Of a stretch of 64,000 nt of DNA, positions 62,301-64,000 are shown one piece after another. The DNA is from Methanobacteriota archaeon. Lineage in GTDB: Archaea; Thermoplasmatota; Poseidoniia; Poseidoniales; Thalassarchaeaceae. The notes beneath the pieces were generated by a model. It did not search any database and was not told the DNA's origin. It worked only from the letters and a program-made list of their open reading frames with translations. The stretch spans positions 96,461-160,460 of the forward strand of contig JAERST010000024.1 of assembly GCA_016845365.1 (NCBI GenBank). Reading direction: 5' to 3'. Numbering within the stretch: the stretch's first letter is position 1; every line of letters begins with the position of its first letter. Both the position numbers and the translations under genes were made by a program.

Positions 62301-63013
62301 CGGAACTCAAGAAGAGAGGTTTGCCCCAACGGAAGGCGAGCCCAGACCATGCCTCGGTCGAGAGAAGCGAGATGCAGTCGCATGCTATTGTATCCTCGCC
62401 GACCTCGACCGATTCCAGATAATCGAAGCACATCATCAACCTCCTGTGAGAGCATGAGGCGCATATCGCGACTCAGAGGGGGAGATGAATAACGCCGTGA
62501 GGTAATCAATAACAGAGAGGATGATGAGCGACTGAGTCGCCTACATTGCTCGATTGTTGCACGCAATAATGAGCGGGCTTCGGCCGCTTTTAATTGCGCG
62601 TCCATGAACATCCGAGGGAGGTCGGACGCGATGATTAATCGGCCCGCAGCGATACGTTTTGGTGCATTATCTGAGGATGCTTCGCGGGCCAATCGTTCGA
62701 CGATTGAAGCTGTTTGATGCGCGGTAAATCCTCGGCAGATGTGGAATCGACGTAAGGCCGAGCGGTCGTGACAACCGCGCATCCTCAGGAGCGGAAGTAG
62801 AGGAGATGGATCAAAACCCATGCCGCCGTCAATCCAATGCACTGGCCTTCCGGCGGCCAATTCATCCGCCACCATCCGCAGTAAAACTCCGCGGAACTCC
62901 TTCCGCTCCTGCTCAATCAATAGCATTGAGGGAGTGGCTGGGCGAGGTAGAACGAGGTCTATCGCGGGGTCGCCCCACGAAATTGGCGCAATCGACTCAG
63001 TAACATCACGCAT
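62186..63013 (-). CDS. RecA/Rad51-like protein without Walker A
   Basis: The 275-residue product has the second half of the RecA-fold core: GRPVHWIDGGMGFDPSPLLP, RRFHICRGFTAHQTASIVER, then RLIIASDLPRMFMDAQLKAA and RSSSSLLLITSRRYS. These match the strand/helix pattern of RecA/RadB-like ATPases. No GxxxxGKT is present where Walker A should be; the place has SMLLIEQERKEFRGVLLRM. It is therefore probably a non-ATP-hydrolysing paralog, comparable in concept with ImuA of bacterial mutasomes (inference). It is divergent from the SRAP gene and ends 115 nt inside polB2. Confidence 0.75.
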   Translation of the reverse strand: MRDVTESIAPISWGDPAIDLVLPRPATPSMLLIEQERKEFRGVLLRMVADELAAGRPVHWIDGGMGFDPSPLLPLLRMRGCHDRSALRRFHICRGFTAHQTASIVERLAREASSDNAPKRIAAGRLIIASDLPRMFMDAQLKAAEARSLLRATIEQCRRLSRSSSSLLLITSRRYSSPPLSRDMRLMLSQEVDDVLRLSGIGRGRRGYNSMRLHLASLDRGMVWARLPLGQTSLLEFRQTHASSVVCNFEPPATLSSLQPNGESRAVAARTASGV

Positions 63014-63074
63014 ACACGCGAGCGCACTCGATCAGCCTATGAAGCAAGCAAGGAGGGAGGGAGTGCTGGCGGCT

Positions 63075-63148
63075 GAGAGTGAAAGTGAACGCGAGCGAGA
63101 AACTGAAAGTGAACCGAGAAAAAACGCCAATGAAGTAAAAGTGAACGC
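63075..63148 (-). promoter_or_regulatory. second ANTTTC hexamer array, between the RecA-like and SRAP genes
   Basis: On the plus strand the hexamers read GAGAGT, GAAAGT, GAACGC, GAGCGA, GAAACT, GAAAGT, GAACCG in one 6-nt register (63075-63116). Three are exact GAAANT, i.e. ANTTTC on the minus strand. AAAAGT and GAACGC follow at 63137-63148. GAACGC also occurs, in the same register, beside the array at 59578-59583. The array is about 60 nt from both divergent start codons (63013 and 63195), so it could control both genes. Confidence 0.68.
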
Positions 63149-63194
63149 AGTGCCGAATCAGAAATGTCAAGCACAGCCAATCGTAGGATGAGCC

Positions 63195-63836
63195 ATGTGC
63201 GGCCGCTTCGCAATCGGAGCCCCCGCCGAAGAAATCGGCTTCCGATTCGACGTAGAACCGCCCGAAGATTCGCCTGAACCGAATTGGAATGTCGCACCCA
63301 CCGACCCAGCCACGATCATCCTCGACCAGGGCGCAGGGCGGCACATGGCATCAGCGAAGTGGGGCTTTCCATTCTCAAAGCGCAGCGGGGTAGCGATCAA
63401 CGCACGCATCGAAACTGCGACTGAAAAATGGATGTTCAAAACCGCCGCGCGCTGGCACCGTTGTATCGTCCCAGCGAGCGGCTGGTACGAATGGACCACC
63501 GCTCAAGACGGCAAAGACCCACACCACATCGCCGGCGATACCGAAATCACTGCACTCGCCGGCCTCTACCAACAAGATTCTGACGACCTCAGATTCACCA
63601 TTCTAACAATAAGCGCGATTGAATCACTCTCGGGCATCCATCACCGGATGCCCGTCGTCATCCTCGATCAACACATCGACACATGGCTCAACCCAAACAA
63701 CTCAACAGCCATCGAGCAAGCCGAGATCATCGATTCAGCCAATAACGTCGAATTTACCCACCACCGAGTAAGCCGAGAAGTGAACAAGGTCACCAACCAA
63801 GGTCCCCACTTGGCCCGTCCGATTCCGACTCTGTAG
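63195..63836 (+). CDS. SRAP/HMCES-type abasic-site protein (YedK-like)
   Basis: The 213-residue product starts MCGRFAIGAP; Cys2, exposed after Met removal, forms the thiazolidine crosslink to abasic sites in single-stranded DNA. Other active-site residues are Asn69 in NARIET, Glu99 in PASGWYEW and His149/150 in IHHRMPVV. All are in place, so it should be active. The family (SOS-response-associated peptidase) shields abasic sites at replication forks. An AGGATG site precedes the ATG, and a hexamer array lies 47-120 nt upstream. Its 3' end overlaps the convergent partial gene by 47 nt. Confidence 0.95.
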   Translation: MCGRFAIGAPAEEIGFRFDVEPPEDSPEPNWNVAPTDPATIILDQGAGRHMASAKWGFPFSKRSGVAINARIETATEKWMFKTAARWHRCIVPASGWYEWTTAQDGKDPHHIAGDTEITALAGLYQQDSDDLRFTILTISAIESLSGIHHRMPVVILDQHIDTWLNPNNSTAIEQAEIIDSANNVEFTHHRVSREVNKVTNQGPHLARPIPTL

Positions 63837-64000
63837 CCGAGTCATCAGGCTCTGTGGGTTGCGAAATTGTGCGCTTTTTTCCACCAGTGATTACCGAAAT
63901 TGCAAGCAACATCATGATGACCATAATCGAATTACTGGGCTGCACCAACCAACTTAGTGGACTGTCACCGTTGAAGGAGGATTGCGCGGTCAAAGTGACT
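63790..64000 (-). CDS. C-terminal end of a membrane-anchored protein (5' part outside window)
   Basis: The frame is open to the window edge. It shows a soluble stretch (LTAQSSFNGDSPLSWLVQPS), one hydrophobic helix (SIMVIMMLLAISVITGG), then KKR and a ~28-residue acidic tail rich in Glu/Ser/Asp. This is the layout of the C-terminal anchor of the large surface proteins common in this group. I cannot name the protein. The last 47 nt overlap the SRAP gene. Confidence 0.55.
   Translation of the reverse strand, partial: VTLTAQSSFNGDSPLSWLVQPSNSIMVIMMLLAISVITGGKKRTISQPTEPDDSATESESDGPSGDLGW

Noticed and set aside
59530..63148. The two inverted hexamer arrays as terminal inverted repeats of a casposon-like mobile element around polB
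   Set aside because: No Cas1 or other integrase lies between them, the repeats are low-complexity 6-mers rather than one long inverted repeat, and they fall in promoter positions.

Overview
The window comes from an archaeon. It carries archaeal/eukaryotic-type information genes: the primase small subunit, the PAN proteasome ATPase with a C-terminal HbYX motif, MBF1, Kae1, Tsr3, ribosomal proteins eS17, eL31, eL39 and eS19, tRNA-splicing endonuclease EndA, an SRP 7S RNA and a geranylgeranyl-reductase-type flavoprotein. These sit beside many bacterial- or eukaryotic-looking metabolic genes (histidine degradation, GTP cyclohydrolase I, class 2 dihydroorotate dehydrogenase, bacterial-type topoisomerase IA, methylmalonyl-CoA mutase). 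The mix, the moderate base composition and the tight packing with many overlapping ends suggest a planktonic Thermoplasmatota/Marine Group II (Poseidoniales)-like genome. That taxonomic call is an inference and was not tested by any search.

Layout. 0-9.2 kb: a partial deoxyhypusine-hydroxylase-like HEAT protein, MqnD-like enzyme, primase, two envelope/unknown proteins, CNNM-type CBS transporter, MetRS, Tsr3 and MBF1. 9.2-19.5 kb: PAN, then a complete histidine-to-glutamate pathway (FtcD, FchA, HutU, HutH, with HutI across a tRNA-Val), AlaX and Kae1. 20-26.5 kb: methylmalonyl-CoA mutase and epimerase, a small ribbon-helix-helix regulator, a preQ0 operon (FolE, QueE, QueC fused to MsrB, QueD) and TrmJ. 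26.5-33.5 kb: a ribosomal protein cluster, a TPR protein, and a molybdopterin oxidoreductase with FdhD. 33.5-46 kb: an IscA/YgfZ Fe-S pair, a SerA-like dehydrogenase, an SDR/steroid-5-alpha-reductase-like pair, ValRS, an RND transporter, an EVE protein, DUF1028 and the SRP RNA. 46-59.5 kb: CcmE-like, PyrD, topoisomerase I, geranylgeranyl reductase, MqnC, PepP, a PKD-type surface protein, a heptokinase-like PfkB protein and EndA.

59.5-63.9 kb is the most interesting stretch. A family-B polymerase of the PolB2 (partly inactivated) type, with a small conserved protein in front, lies next to a RecA/Rad51-like protein without a Walker A motif and an SRAP/HMCES abasic-site protein. Both promoter regions of this cassette carry in-register tandem hexamers matching ANTTTC, the element known from DNA-damage-induced promoters of Sulfolobales. 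I propose that this is a damage-inducible lesion-tolerance module.

Other notable points are a QueC domain that has lost all four zinc-ligand cysteines and is fused to MsrB, a CcmE with CxxxY instead of HxxxY, a eukaryote-like deoxyhypusine hydroxylase, and an SDR plus SRD5A pair that could act on polyprenols. MqnC and MqnD, 52 kb apart, point to futalosine-type menaquinone synthesis.
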